From the NCBI GenBank assembly GCA_020638295.1, contig JACKIU010000001.1, positions 124,001 through 188,000 of the forward strand: a stretch of 64,000 nucleotides of DNA, given 5' to 3'. The notes beneath the pieces are model-generated. The model was given only the letters and a program-made list of their open reading frames with translations, had not been told where the DNA came from and did no database searches. Positions 1 through 9,600 of the stretch are shown here, piece after piece (position 1 is the stretch's first letter; each line of letters starts with the position of its first letter). Origin of the DNA: Rhodospirillales bacterium. GTDB lineage: Bacteria; Pseudomonadota; Alphaproteobacteria; Micavibrionales; Micavibrionaceae. The position numbers and the translations under genes were made by a program.

Positions 1-300
1 AAGGCCCCGAAAGATGCAGTTTGCCTGCATTTCACTGGCAAAATGGACCAACAGGTTGCCAAATGAGCGGACTTCAATCTCGCAGCCTTTTTCCTGCATA
101 TTCTGGATGTCAGCGCGTACCATGTCCACGCGCTGCTCATGGGTAAAAAGCGGGGATTTACGGCTATTTTCGGCCACACCGACGATCAGCTTATCCACCA
201 TACGGCTGGCGCGTCGGATCAGGTGCAAATGCCCTTTGGTCACCGGGTCGAAGGTGCCGGGATACACGCCGATGAGATATTTTCCATTATTCTTAGACAT
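1..300 (-). CDS. coaD: Phosphopantetheine adenylyltransferase, partial (C-terminus outside window)
   Basis: Reverse-strand reading from an ATG at 298-300 gives MSKNNGKYLIGVYPGTFDPV and continues in frame to the window edge (100 codons). The GTFDPVTKGHLHLI segment is the nucleotide-binding signature of CoaD, which transfers AMP from ATP to 4'-phosphopantetheine in coenzyme A synthesis. The later stretch with SRKSPLFTHEQRVDMV also fits the family. The rest of the gene lies beyond position 1, so the C-terminal half cannot be judged. It is transcribed in the same direction as gyrA, but the rightward gene at 408-1073 lies between them. Confidence 0.93.
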   Translation of the reverse strand, partial: MSKNNGKYLIGVYPGTFDPVTKGHLHLIRRASRMVDKLIVGVAENSRKSPLFTHEQRVDMVRADIQNMQEKGCEIEVRSFGNLLVHFASEMQANCIFRGL

Positions 301-407
301 CCTGCATGAATAGAAAATGTCCACAGGAATTGCAACGGTTAAAATAATGCGTAGTTTACATTGATAGCGATTTTTTATATGTTTTAAGGAGCTAAAAATG
401 GAATTAT

Positions 408-1073
408 ATGGCACAAGGCGCATTTACCCCTGCTTTTGCAAATCTCTCAGCGGCGTTTAGGCTGGCCTTTCCTTCACAGCATTGGAATGACTTTTCGAGT
501 TTTGGCGTGCATAGCGATGTGATGTTGTCGCTTGCGGCCGGGGTCCACTCACTTGGGTTTTTCACGAAGGGCTCTACCCCGCAGCCACAGGTTCAATTTG
601 CGCAAGATTGCGGGACGATGAGCATGGTGTTTCAGCATGCAACCTCTAGCCCTTTTAACGGTCTGGGGAACCAGCTGCCGTTTGATACGTTAATGATATT
701 GAGCAATCATATCCATGAGTGGAATCCTCCGGATACGTCACTTGATCGTGGCGTTTTGTATATGTGCGAACAGAGAATTCGTGAAACAAGAGAATCTATG
801 ACCCCCTTATTACAGAAGGGGTCGCTGGAACAACGGCGCGTTATTCTCAATCTGGGCAATGTCGCCATGCTGGCTGGTCACCTCATTCAGTTGAGCGAGG
901 ATGGCGTTGCCGCGAGACCGGAATTTCGTACGGCATTCAGCCATATGCCTGTGCTGGACAGCTTGCCACAGTGGGTGAATTTCAGGGCAGAAAGTCTCGG
1001 TCGTTCACAGCCTCCGCCCGCTGAGGGGCAAACGCAGATCTCAGGCCGCTCCGAAGTTTATCTGGCTCTTTAG
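408..1073 (+). CDS. Hypothetical protein, 221 aa
   Basis: I do not recognise this protein. It has no signal peptide or membrane segment and looks like a soluble protein with a helical middle (about residues 120-165). The start is uncertain. A good ribosome-binding site (AAGGAG, about 386-391) is ideally placed for an ATG at 398, but that frame closes after 20 codons; the ATG at 408 opens the long frame but sits about 17 bases from the site. A hairpin (GACCCC.../...GGGGTC, about 799-822) lies in the coding region. The gene sits alone on the plus strand between coaD and gyrA and ends in a terminator-like hairpin. Confidence 0.6.
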   Translation: MAQGAFTPAFANLSAAFRLAFPSQHWNDFSSFGVHSDVMLSLAAGVHSLGFFTKGSTPQPQVQFAQDCGTMSMVFQHATSSPFNGLGNQLPFDTLMILSNHIHEWNPPDTSLDRGVLYMCEQRIRETRESMTPLLQKGSLEQRRVILNLGNVAMLAGHLIQLSEDGVAARPEFRTAFSHMPVLDSLPQWVNFRAESLGRSQPPPAEGQTQISGRSEVYLAL

Positions 1074-1075
1074 TC

Positions 1076-1115
1076 GCCGCGTCGGAGAGCAAAAACAACT
1101 GCCGATGCGGCTTTT
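1076..1115 (+). terminator. Rho-independent terminator of the 408-1073 gene
   Basis: GCCGCGTCGG (1076-1085) pairs with CCGATGCGGC (1102-1111), with one G-T wobble and a 16-base loop, and is followed by TTTT. It begins two bases after the stop codon of the upstream plus-strand gene and ends just before the gyrA stop. Because the stem is near-symmetric it may also slow transcripts arriving from gyrA, but there the run after the stem is not T-rich. Confidence 0.65.
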
Positions 1116-1118
1116 CCG

Positions 1119-3905
1119 TTATTCTGCGTCATCGCCTTCGGCTTCTGCGGCATCTTCCTGCACATCTTCGGCTGAGGCGGTTTCTTCCGTAGATTCCGCC
1201 GCTTCTACGGCTTCGCCTTCAAGCTCGCCCTCGTCATCATCTCCCTGAACCAGCCAGGCGACGGAGACGACATTTTCGTCATCGCCGACCTTGAAGATGG
1301 TGACGCCCTGGGCGCTACGCCCGGTGACGCGGATATTTTCGACGGGTGTGCGGATCAGCTTGCCTTTGTCGGTGACCAGCATGATCTGATGGCTGTCGGT
1401 GACCGGGAAAGTCGCGACGACTTCGCCGCCGTTTTTCCTGGTCAGCGACATGTTGGCCACGCCCTGTCCGCCGCGCCCGGAGGTGCGGTATTCATAGGCT
1501 GAGGTCCGTTTTCCAAAACCTTTATTTGAGACAGTAAGAACGATTTGCTCTTTATCCAGCAGTTCACGGAAGCGCTCTTCAGACAGTTCCAGCGTCGTTT
1601 CTTCGTATTCGAAGCTTTCATCATCACTACCGACGATCTGGCTGGCGGCCTTCAGGTATGCATTGCGCTCATCCGGAGTGATATCAACATGTTTGAGGAT
1701 CGACATTGAAATTACCTCGTCGCCTTTTTGCGCCAGTTTAACACCGCGCACACCGGTGGAGTTACGCCCGGCAAAGACCCGGATATCGGCCACCGGAAAG
1801 CGGATCGCTTTGCCCATTTTCGTGGCCAGCATGACATCTTCATCCGGGGTACAAATTTTAACCGAGACAAGCTGCTCCCCCTCGCCCAGCTTCATAGCGA
1901 TCAGGCCGTTGGCGCGGATATTGGCGAAGTCCGAAAGCTTGTTTCGCCGCACCGAGCCGTGGGAGGTTGCGAACATAATGTCGAGCTTATCTATGACATC
2001 AATATCTTCGGGCATTCGCATGTAAACGCTGACTTTTTCGTCCTTTTCCAGCGGCAGGAGATTGACCATAGCCTTGCCCTTGGATTGCGGGTTGCCGAGC
2101 GGAAGCTGGTAAACCTTCATCTTGTGGACGATGCCGCGGGAGGTAAAGAACAGGATCGGCGTATGGGTCGAAGCCACAAACAGGTCGGAGACGAAATCCT
2201 CGTCTTTGGTACTCATCCCGGCGCGCCCCTTACCGCCACGGCGTTGGGCGCGGTAGGTCTCTAGCGGTACGCGCTTGACGTAGCCCTGACCAGTGATGGT
2301 GACGACCATATCTTCGCGCTGGATCAGGTCTTCCATATCCATTTCGAACTCGGCCTCGCACAATTCGGTGCGCCGCGGGGTATCGAACCGCTCCTTCACC
2401 TCTTTGAGTTCTTCGACCAGCACTTCGAGCATTTTCTCACGGTTGGCGAGAATTTCTAGATATTCGGCGATTTTATCGGTGATTTCCTTGAGTTCATCGG
2501 CGATTTTACCGCGCTCCAGCCCTGTCAAACGGTGCAGGCGCAGTTCCAGAATAGCCTTGGCCTGCGCCTCAGACATCGTATAGGTGCCGTCCTCGTTCAG
2601 CGGATGCTCAGGGTCGTCGATCAATTCGATCAGGGGAGCTACATCCTTGGCGGGCCAGCCCTTAGCCATTAATCCTTCACGGGCGGCAGCCGGATCGGGC
2701 GCGTTGCGGATCAGGGCGATGACTTCGTCGATATTGGCAACAGCCACCGCGAGACCGGCCAAGATATGGGCACGTTCACGGGCCTTACCAAGATCATAGA
2801 TCGTGCGGCGTGTAATAACTTCTTCGCGGAATTTCACGAAGGCCTTAATCATGTCGCGGATCAGCATCATCTGCGGCTTGCCGTTATGCAGGGCGACCAT
2901 ATTGCAGGCGAAATTCGATTGCAAGGCCGTGTGTTTGAAGAGTTGGTTGAGCACAACATCGGCGATCGCGCCGACTTTCAACTCAATCACGATCCGTACG
3001 CCGTCGCGGTCGGATTCATCGCGAATTTCGGCGATATCCTCAACGATTTTCTCACGGCCCACTTCGCCGAGGCGTTCGAGCAGCTTGCCTTTATTCACCT
3101 GATAGGGAATTTCATGGACGATGATCGCCTCGCGCTTACCCATTTCCTCAATCGAAGTTTTAGAGCGCATAACCACCGAGCCGTTGCCGGTATGGTAGGC
3201 CTTATAAATGCCGTTACGGCCCATGATTTTGGCACCGGTCGGGAAGTCGGGGCCGGGAATGATCTCAGTGATTTCCTCGGTGGTGATATCCGGGTTATCG
3301 ACCATCGCCACACAGGCATCTATGACTTCACCCAGATTATGCGGCGGAATATTGGTGGCCATCCCCACGGCGATCCCCCCTGCCCCGTTGACGAGCAGAT
3401 TGGGCACGCGCGAGGGCAAAACGGTCGGTTCAGTTAAGGATTCATCATAGTTCGGGCGAAAATCGACGGTTTCTTTTTCGATGTCCTGTAGAAGAACCTC
3501 GGCAGCCTTGTCCATACGCGCTTCGGTGTAGCGCATCGCTGCGGGGCTATCGCCGTCCATCGAACCGAAGTTCCCCTGTCCGTCAATCAGCGGCAGGCGC
3601 AGCGACCAAGGCTGGGCCATACGCACCATAGAGTCGTAAATTGCAGCGTCACCGTGCGGGTGATATTTACCCATGACATCCCCGACAACGCGGGCAGATT
3701 TTTTATACGGCTTGTCCGAGGTGTAACCGCCCTCGCGCATCGCATAGAGAATGCGCCGGTGAACCGGTTTGAGCCCATCGCGCACATCCGGCAAAGCGCG
3801 CGATACAATCACGCTCATCGCATAATCGAGATAGGACTGCTTCATTTCCTCTTCAAGGGAAATGGTCGGGAACTTTTCGTCTTCGACGGTGGTGGAATCA
3901 GTCAT
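1119..3905 (-). CDS. gyrA: DNA gyrase subunit A
   Basis: 928 residues, the usual length for an alphaproteobacterial GyrA. The protein cleaves and rejoins DNA in the A2B2 gyrase that introduces negative supercoils. The catalytic tyrosine is Tyr126 in AAMRYTEAR, and the GyrA box QRRGGKG near residue 560 marks the DNA-wrapping C-terminal beta-pinwheel domain. The protein ends in a long acidic tail rich in Glu, Asp and Ala. In the quinolone-resistance region KYHPHGDAAIYDS, Ala87 stands where E. coli has Ser83, while Asp91 matches E. coli Asp87. The start ATG at 3905 gives the typical short acidic leader before PTISLEEEM. Confidence 0.98.
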   Translation of the reverse strand: MTDSTTVEDEKFPTISLEEEMKQSYLDYAMSVIVSRALPDVRDGLKPVHRRILYAMREGGYTSDKPYKKSARVVGDVMGKYHPHGDAAIYDSMVRMAQPWSLRLPLIDGQGNFGSMDGDSPAAMRYTEARMDKAAEVLLQDIEKETVDFRPNYDESLTEPTVLPSRVPNLLVNGAGGIAVGMATNIPPHNLGEVIDACVAMVDNPDITTEEITEIIPGPDFPTGAKIMGRNGIYKAYHTGNGSVVMRSKTSIEEMGKREAIIVHEIPYQVNKGKLLERLGEVGREKIVEDIAEIRDESDRDGVRIVIELKVGAIADVVLNQLFKHTALQSNFACNMVALHNGKPQMMLIRDMIKAFVKFREEVITRRTIYDLGKARERAHILAGLAVAVANIDEVIALIRNAPDPAAAREGLMAKGWPAKDVAPLIELIDDPEHPLNEDGTYTMSEAQAKAILELRLHRLTGLERGKIADELKEITDKIAEYLEILANREKMLEVLVEELKEVKERFDTPRRTELCEAEFEMDMEDLIQREDMVVTITGQGYVKRVPLETYRAQRRGGKGRAGMSTKDEDFVSDLFVASTHTPILFFTSRGIVHKMKVYQLPLGNPQSKGKAMVNLLPLEKDEKVSVYMRMPEDIDVIDKLDIMFATSHGSVRRNKLSDFANIRANGLIAMKLGEGEQLVSVKICTPDEDVMLATKMGKAIRFPVADIRVFAGRNSTGVRGVKLAQKGDEVISMSILKHVDITPDERNAYLKAASQIVGSDDESFEYEETTLELSEERFRELLDKEQIVLTVSNKGFGKRTSAYEYRTSGRGGQGVANMSLTRKNGGEVVATFPVTDSHQIMLVTDKGKLIRTPVENIRVTGRSAQGVTIFKVGDDENVVSVAWLVQGDDDEGELEGEAVEAAESTEETASAEDVQEDAAEAEGDDAE

Positions 3906-3984
3906 AGAATCAAGCTACTTTTCATTGGAATTTTTCATGAGAATTTGTAGCAATTCTGGGGTTTTAAAGCAAGGGAAACTGCAT

Positions 3985-4055
3985 TTTTATACGCGGAGAT
4001 TCGGAGTTTCGGAGATATATTATCTACTCCGCAACTCCGTGCCTCCGCGTAAAAT
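3985..4055. repeat. Intergenic palindromic repeat (CTCCGCGT type)
   Basis: An imperfect inverted repeat fills the spacer between the gyrA start and the end of the symporter gene. TTTTATACGCGGAG on the left mirrors CTCCGCGTAAAA on the right, with further matching CGGAGTT/AACTCCG and GGAG/CTCC blocks inside and a short AT-rich loop. It could act as a transcript end for the minus-strand genes, although it lies upstream of the symporter's stop-distal side only by a few bases. It resembles the short non-coding palindromes found elsewhere in this window. Confidence 0.6.
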
Positions 4056-4057
4056 TT

Positions 4058-5467
4058 TTAAACTTTTTCTTCCTTCCGCACATAGGTCTCGAGGAGCCAC
4101 GAAATCGCGTAGATGCTAAAGCCCGTCAACATCCCCGGAACGAGGTCCATAAGCTCGGCATGCAGGCCAAGGCCGTGACGCCAGTAGATAGCCACACCAA
4201 AGCCCGCAACCATCATGGTTACAGCGAGGCGCTGGGTTGGCTTTTCCCCCAACAGCATCAGCACAACCACGGGTGCAACAGCCGAGGCCATCCCACCCCA
4301 AGCGAGAACGACCAGCGAGAGCACGTTCTGGCTGGCCAGCGTGGCGATCGCGACGATGAAGATGATCACGGCGACCGTACCCAGACGCGCCAGTGCGTAA
4401 GAGTTGCGCAACTGCGGAAAAACATGCTGGGTTAGTGCAGAAGATGCGGCGAGCAGCAGGGAGTCGGCTGTCGACATGGTCGCGGAGAACAGCCCGGCGA
4501 CCAGCAGACCTACCAGTACGGGCGGGAGAAGATCTTCCCACAGGGCCGGGATTGAAAGCTCGGCATCGAAGCTGCCGTCGATTTCGGGGATCATGACGCG
4601 GGCGATAAAGCCGACTAGCGTCGCGAGAATGAGGACGCTCCAGCGCCAGCCGAGATAAATGCGCCGGGCGGCGAGCAAATCTTCATCCGAACGGGCGACC
4701 ATATGGCGGACCATCAATTGCGGCTGGCCAAGAACGCCGACGCCGAAGGCCAGCCAGCCGATGAAGATCGAGATAAACTTCACCTGAAACGGATCGACCA
4801 AAGACGGATCGATGGCTTTGAGCTGAGAATACAGCGCGCCGAGCCCGCCGAGTTGGTCCAGCGCCATCCAGACCAGCACGATGAGCGACGCCATGATGAT
4901 GATCGCCTGCACGGCATCGGTCCAGATCGAGGCGCGAATGCCGCCGGCCCAGCAATAGGCGAGCAACACGAAAGCTCCGATATAGATGAACATATCGTAG
5001 TTCCAATCAAACAGGGCGGCGCCGATCTTCGCCCCGGCAACCAGCTGGGCGCTGCAATAGGTGCCAAGAAAAACGACGGTGAGCAGCGCGGTGACGACGG
5101 TGACGACCTGAAAATCCTGCCCTGACAGCTTACCGACCAGCGAGGGATAAGTATGGGCCTGGGTTTCGATGCCGCGGCGACGGATTTTATTCCCGGCGAT
5201 AATCCAGCCCAAATGATCTCCAATCGTCAGGCCGACAACCGCATAAACGGCTGTGAGGCCTGCGTTATACGCCAGACCGGCAAAACCGATGAAGGTTGCG
5301 CCGCTTGAGATGGTCGCCCCGTAAGACAACGCGACGAGCCATGCGGGCATAGAGCGAGAGGCGAGAAAATAATCCTCGATATTGTCTTTGCGGAAGAACG
5401 ATGAAGCCAGCCCTACGGCGGTAAAAAAGATGAAGAAGGCGAGAAAGCTGATCAGCATCATGTTCAT
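4058..5467 (-). CDS. Sodium:solute symporter family protein
   Basis: 469 residues with about 12-13 hydrophobic segments, in keeping with the SSS family (PutP/PanF/ActP group), which couples uptake of a small solute to sodium entry across the inner membrane. Family features are the N-terminal DYFLASRSMPAWLVALSYGATISSGATFIGFAG stretch (described here only in part: ASRSMP, then SSGATFIG) and the later FSATMSTADSLLLAASS segment, which corresponds to the conserved sodium-site helix. The substrate cannot be predicted. It follows the DUF2059 gene by 28 bases and may be read with ssb and DUF2059. Confidence 0.88.
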   Translation of the reverse strand: MNMMLISFLAFFIFFTAVGLASSFFRKDNIEDYFLASRSMPAWLVALSYGATISSGATFIGFAGLAYNAGLTAVYAVVGLTIGDHLGWIIAGNKIRRRGIETQAHTYPSLVGKLSGQDFQVVTVVTALLTVVFLGTYCSAQLVAGAKIGAALFDWNYDMFIYIGAFVLLAYCWAGGIRASIWTDAVQAIIIMASLIVLVWMALDQLGGLGALYSQLKAIDPSLVDPFQVKFISIFIGWLAFGVGVLGQPQLMVRHMVARSDEDLLAARRIYLGWRWSVLILATLVGFIARVMIPEIDGSFDAELSIPALWEDLLPPVLVGLLVAGLFSATMSTADSLLLAASSALTQHVFPQLRNSYALARLGTVAVIIFIVAIATLASQNVLSLVVLAWGGMASAVAPVVVLMLLGEKPTQRLAVTMMVAGFGVAIYWRHGLGLHAELMDLVPGMLTGFSIYAISWLLETYVRKEEKV

Positions 5468-5495
5468 TGCAGGAAATCCTTTAGTTTAAGCACAT

Positions 5496-6023
5496 CTATG
5501 GGCTTTGCGTCTCCGTGCGAAACCGCGTCAGCGCCTGATCGAGCATGCGGACAATTTCCGGACCCAAACGCGCATTCAAGTCATTTTGCTTATCGCTGGC
5601 GCTGCGCGCTTCGGGCAGGCTGTAATAGGCGACCATAGCCTCGAGTTCTTTGGCCGTAAAAATTTCGGCGTAAGCATCAATTGTGTATTTTTCCAGCGCT
5701 TTCGGGTTCATCATTTGCATGAGAGCAGAGCGCACGACCTCTTTATCATTTGCCGAGGCATTGGCCATGGAACGGGATAGATAAATATCCAGCGCCTTTT
5801 CAAGCTGCTCTCTGGCCGGGCGGATTTCGATCATTTGCTTGGCGAGTTCAAGACGCTGCGTAAAGTCATCCTCTTGTGCATAGGCTGGCCAGCACAGAAA
5901 CACCGTCATTGCGAGGAACAACAACGACGAAGCAATCCATATTCTTCCCCTATAGCGCTGGATCGCTTCGCGAAGTTCATGCCCCAGAGGGTACTCGCAA
6001 TGACGTCTGGAGAGACTAAGCAT
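5496..6023 (-). CDS. DUF2059-family exported protein with repeat-derived signal peptide
   Basis: The mature part (from about residue 50, QEDDFTQRLELAKQMIEI) fits the DUF2059 family: small helical periplasmic proteins of unknown role with a MVAYYSLPEARS-type segment near residue 130. The N-terminus is a signal peptide whose hydrophobic core IASSLLFLAMTVF and cut site near PAYA-QE are clear. Residues 7-40 are encoded exactly by a 102-bp palindromic repeat (5904-6005), so much of the export signal comes from a mobile-looking element. The start at 6023 is three bases beyond the ssb stop, implying co-transcription with ssb. An alternative reading, in which the original start was lost to the insertion, is possible. 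Confidence 0.78.
   Translation of the reverse strand: MLSLSRRHCEYPLGHELREAIQRYRGRIWIASSLLFLAMTVFLCWPAYAQEDDFTQRLELAKQMIEIRPAREQLEKALDIYLSRSMANASANDKEVVRSALMQMMNPKALEKYTIDAYAEIFTAKELEAMVAYYSLPEARSASDKQNDLNARLGPEIVRMLDQALTRFRTETQSP
5904..6005. repeat. Palindromic repeat family A, copy 1 (in-frame in DUF2059 gene)
   Basis: CGTCATTGCGAG at 5904 is mirrored by CTCGCAATGACG ending at 6005; inside are GAAGCAATCCA and TGGATCGCTTCGC, again mirrored. Length is 102 bp, a multiple of three, so the host reading frame passes through. The same termini recur at 9671-9766, 35979-36065, 54428-54530 and 58002-58145. Confidence 0.9.
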
Positions 6024-6026
6024 ATC

Positions 6027-6515
6027 CTAAAACGGAATTTCGTCTTCGAGTTCATCAACCGGGGCGGATGAAGCCGCCTGCGCCGGGGCCCCTTGGGAAT
6101 AACCGCCAGAGCCGCTATCATTGAACGAACCGCCCTGATTATAGCCGCCAGCTTCACCGCCGCCACTGCGGCCGTCCAACATCACCAGCTTGCTGTCAAA
6201 GTTTTTCAGCACCACCTCGGTGGTGTATTTCTTTTGACCGTCCTGTTCCCATGAGCGGGTTTCAATAGCGCCTTCGAGATAAACTTTAGAACCTTTTTTC
6301 AGATAATTTTTACAGACCGTGACCAGACCGGGGCTAAAGATTACCACGCGGTGCCATTCGGTTTTTTCGCGACGCTCGCCAGTATTTTTATCTTTCCAGC
6401 TGTCGCTTGTCGCCACCGAAAGATTGCAGACTTCGCCGCCATTTTGCATGGTGCGCACATCCGGGTCCGCACCGAGATTCCCCACCAAAATTACTTTATT
6501 TACTGAACCAGCCAC
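6027..6515 (-). CDS. ssb: Single-stranded DNA-binding protein
   Basis: 162 residues: an N-terminal OB fold (residues 1-112) starting VNKVILVGNLGADPDVR, a Gly/Gln/Ser-rich linker, and the conserved acidic tip DELEDEIPF that docks partner proteins of replication and repair. The start codon is GTG (6515) with AGGAG seven bases upstream. The gene is divergent from uvrA, a common arrangement in proteobacteria; the 104-bp spacer must hold both promoters, but I cannot mark a convincing LexA site in it. Confidence 0.97.
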   Translation of the reverse strand: MAGSVNKVILVGNLGADPDVRTMQNGGEVCNLSVATSDSWKDKNTGERREKTEWHRVVIFSPGLVTVCKNYLKKGSKVYLEGAIETRSWEQDGQKKYTTEVVLKNFDSKLVMLDGRSGGGEAGGYNQGGSFNDSGSGGYSQGAPAQAASSAPVDELEDEIPF

Positions 6516-6619
6516 GTTTTTACTCCTGAAATTGAAACTGAAGAGTCACTATAACGGGCCGGGCAGGCTTTGCAAATAAATGTTGGACTTCCGGCGACGC
6601 TTATCCCATATAAAGCTTT

Positions 6620-9600
6620 ATGAGCTTGAAGACCATTTCAGTACGCGGGGCGCGGGAACATAATCTGAAGGATATCAATGTCGATATGCCGCGTGACAAG
6701 TTGATTGTCATTACGGGACTGTCGGGGTCGGGAAAATCCTCTCTCGCGTTTGATACGATTTATGCGGAAGGCCAGCGGCGCTATGTCGAGAGCCTGTCGG
6801 CTTATGCGCGCCAGTTTCTGGAGCTGATGCAAAAGCCGGATGTGGACAGCATCGAGGGATTATCGCCCGCCATTTCCATCGAGCAAAAAACGACCAGCCG
6901 CAATCCGCGTTCGACCGTCGGGACAGTGACCGAGATTTACGATTATATGCGCCTGCTGTGGGCGCGGGTCGGTGTGCCCTATTCGCCCGCGACGGGCAAG
7001 CCGATTACCAGCCAAACGGTGAGTGAGATTGTCGATCGCATCCATGAAAAACATCCCCTCCCCCGGCGATGGGTGATGGAACAATGGGGAGGGGACTATA
7101 AGGAAGACGGTGAGCCTGTCCGCCTTTACCTGCTCGCCCCGATCGTGCGTGGGCGTAAGGGCGAGTACCGCAAAGAGTTTAAGGATTTGCAGGCCAAGGG
7201 TTTCCAGCGCGTCAAAGTCGATGGGACGCTGTATGAAATCGGCGATGTGCCAGTGCTGGATAAAAAGCTCAAGCATGATATTGAGGTGGTGGTTGACCGC
7301 TTGGTCGTACGCGAGGATATGGGCAACCGGCTGGCGGATTCTGTGGAAACAGCTTTGCGGCTGGCCGATGGGCTGCTTCTGGTCGAAAATGCCGACACCG
7401 GCGCACGGGAATTGTTCAGTGAGAAATATGCCTGCCCGGTGTCCGGCTTTACGATCCCCGAGATTGAGCCACGGTTGTTTTCGTTTAACTCGCCGCACGG
7501 AGCATGCCCAAACTGTGACGGGCTGGGCGCACGGATGTATATGGACGAGGCGCTGGTGGTGCCGGACGGTTCCAAATCAATCAAACAAGGCGCGATTGAG
7601 CCATGGTCGAAAGGTTTTGCGCCCTTTTATATGCAGGCACTCGAAGCGGTGTGCGCCTATTACGGCATTCCAATCGATAAACCGTGGGACACACTCAAAC
7701 GCGAGCATCAGGACAAAATCCTCTACGGGTCGGGCAGCGATGTCATTGCGATCACCTATAACACCAAAACCGAAAGCACGTGGAAATCGAACAAGCCGTT
7801 TGAAGGGGTTATTCCTTCGTTAGAGCGGCGGCTGATTGAAACCGACAGTAACTCAGCGCGTGAGGAATTGTCGAAATATCAGAACAGCGCGCCGTGTGAG
7901 GCCTGTGAAGGGGCGCGTTTGAAGCCTGAGGCGTTGGCGGTGAAGATTGACGGCAAAGATATTTCCGAGGTTGGGACCTATAGTATTGAAGAGGCCGGGG
8001 AGTGGTTTGCAAAACTTACACGTCATCCCGTTGGCGCGCGCGAAGCGCGTTCGCACGAACGGGATCCAGAAAAAGACGGCCAGCAAGCTGGCCGACATAT
8101 GGATCCCCGCTGTTTAAATCAGCCTGCGGCTGATCGCGGGGATGACAGCTTTTATTTGACAAAGCAGCAATACAAAATTGCCGAAAAAATCCTCAAAGAG
8201 ATTAACGAGCGGCTCAATTTCCTGCGTAATGTCGGCCTAGATTATCTCAACCTGTCGCGCTCTTCGGGCACGCTATCGGGTGGGGAAAGCCAACGTATTC
8301 GTCTGGCCAGCCAGATTGGCTCAGGCCTGACCGGGGTTTTGTATGTGCTGGACGAGCCGTCGATTGGCCTGCACCAGCGCGATAACCACCGCTTGCTGGA
8401 AACGCTCACCCGCCTGCGTGATATGGGCAACACGGTGATTGTAGTAGAGCATGATGAAGACGCGATCCGCGCGGCGGATCATTTGATCGATATGGGCCCC
8501 GGCGCAGGTGTGCACGGGGGGCGCGTTGTCGCCGAAGGGCCGCCGGAAGAGGTGTTTCAGTCCGCCCGATCGATGACGGCGGCCTATATGAACGGGACGA
8601 AGGAGATTGAGATTCCTGCAAAGCGGCGCAAAGGCAAGGCCAAGCAGTTCATCGAAGTGATTGAAGCGAGCGGCAATAACCTGCAAAACGTGTCAGCGAA
8701 AATCCCGCTGGGCACGTTTACCTGCGTGACGGGCGTTTCGGGGTCGGGAAAATCGACCTTTACGCTGGATACGTTGTACCGCGCGGCTTCACGCACATTG
8801 ATGAAATCGAAGGAACAGCCTTTGGCCCATAAAGAGATTAAGGGCCTTGAGTTTATCGACAAGGTGATCGATATCGACCAGTCGCCGATTGGCCGCACGC
8901 CACGCTCAAACCCTGCGACCTATACGGGCGCATTTACGCCGATCCGTGAATGGTATGCGGGCCTGCCCGAAGCCAAGGCGCGCGGATACGGGCCGGGGCG
9001 CTTTAGCTTTAACGTCAAGGGCGGGCGTTGTGAGGCGTGCAAGGGCGATGGGGTGATTAAGATCGAGATGCATTTCCTGCCCGATGTGTATGTGGAATGC
9101 GAGATCTGTCACGGCCAGCGTTATAACCGCGAGACGCTGGAGATACAGTATAAAGGCCAATCGATTGCCGATGTGCTGGATATGACCGTTGAGGAAGCGG
9201 CGGATTTCTTTAAGGCCGTGCCATCGATTCGTGACAAGCTGGAGACACTGAAAGATGTGGGACTGACCTATATTAAGGTCGGGCAGCAAGCCACGACGCT
9301 TTCGGGAGGTGAGGCACAGCGGGTGAAGTTGTCGAAGGAGCTGGCCAAGCGCTCGACCGGCAAGACGCTGTATATTCTGGACGAGCCGACGACGGGATTG
9401 CATTTTGAAGATGTGCGCAAGCTTTTGGAGGTTCTGCATTCGCTGGTGGATAAGGGCAACTCCGTGGTGGTGATCGAGCATAATCTGGATGTCATAAAGA
9501 CGGCGGATTATATCATTGATATCGGCCCTGAAGGCGGGCATAAAGGCGGACAAATTGTAGCCATCGGCACGCCGGAAGAGATTTGCGCGGTGAAGGAAAG

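Noticed and set aside
6516..6619. LexA (SOS) box in the ssb-uvrA spacer
   Set aside because: Expected from other bacteria, but I could not find a convincing GTTC-N7-GTTC or palindromic SOS site.
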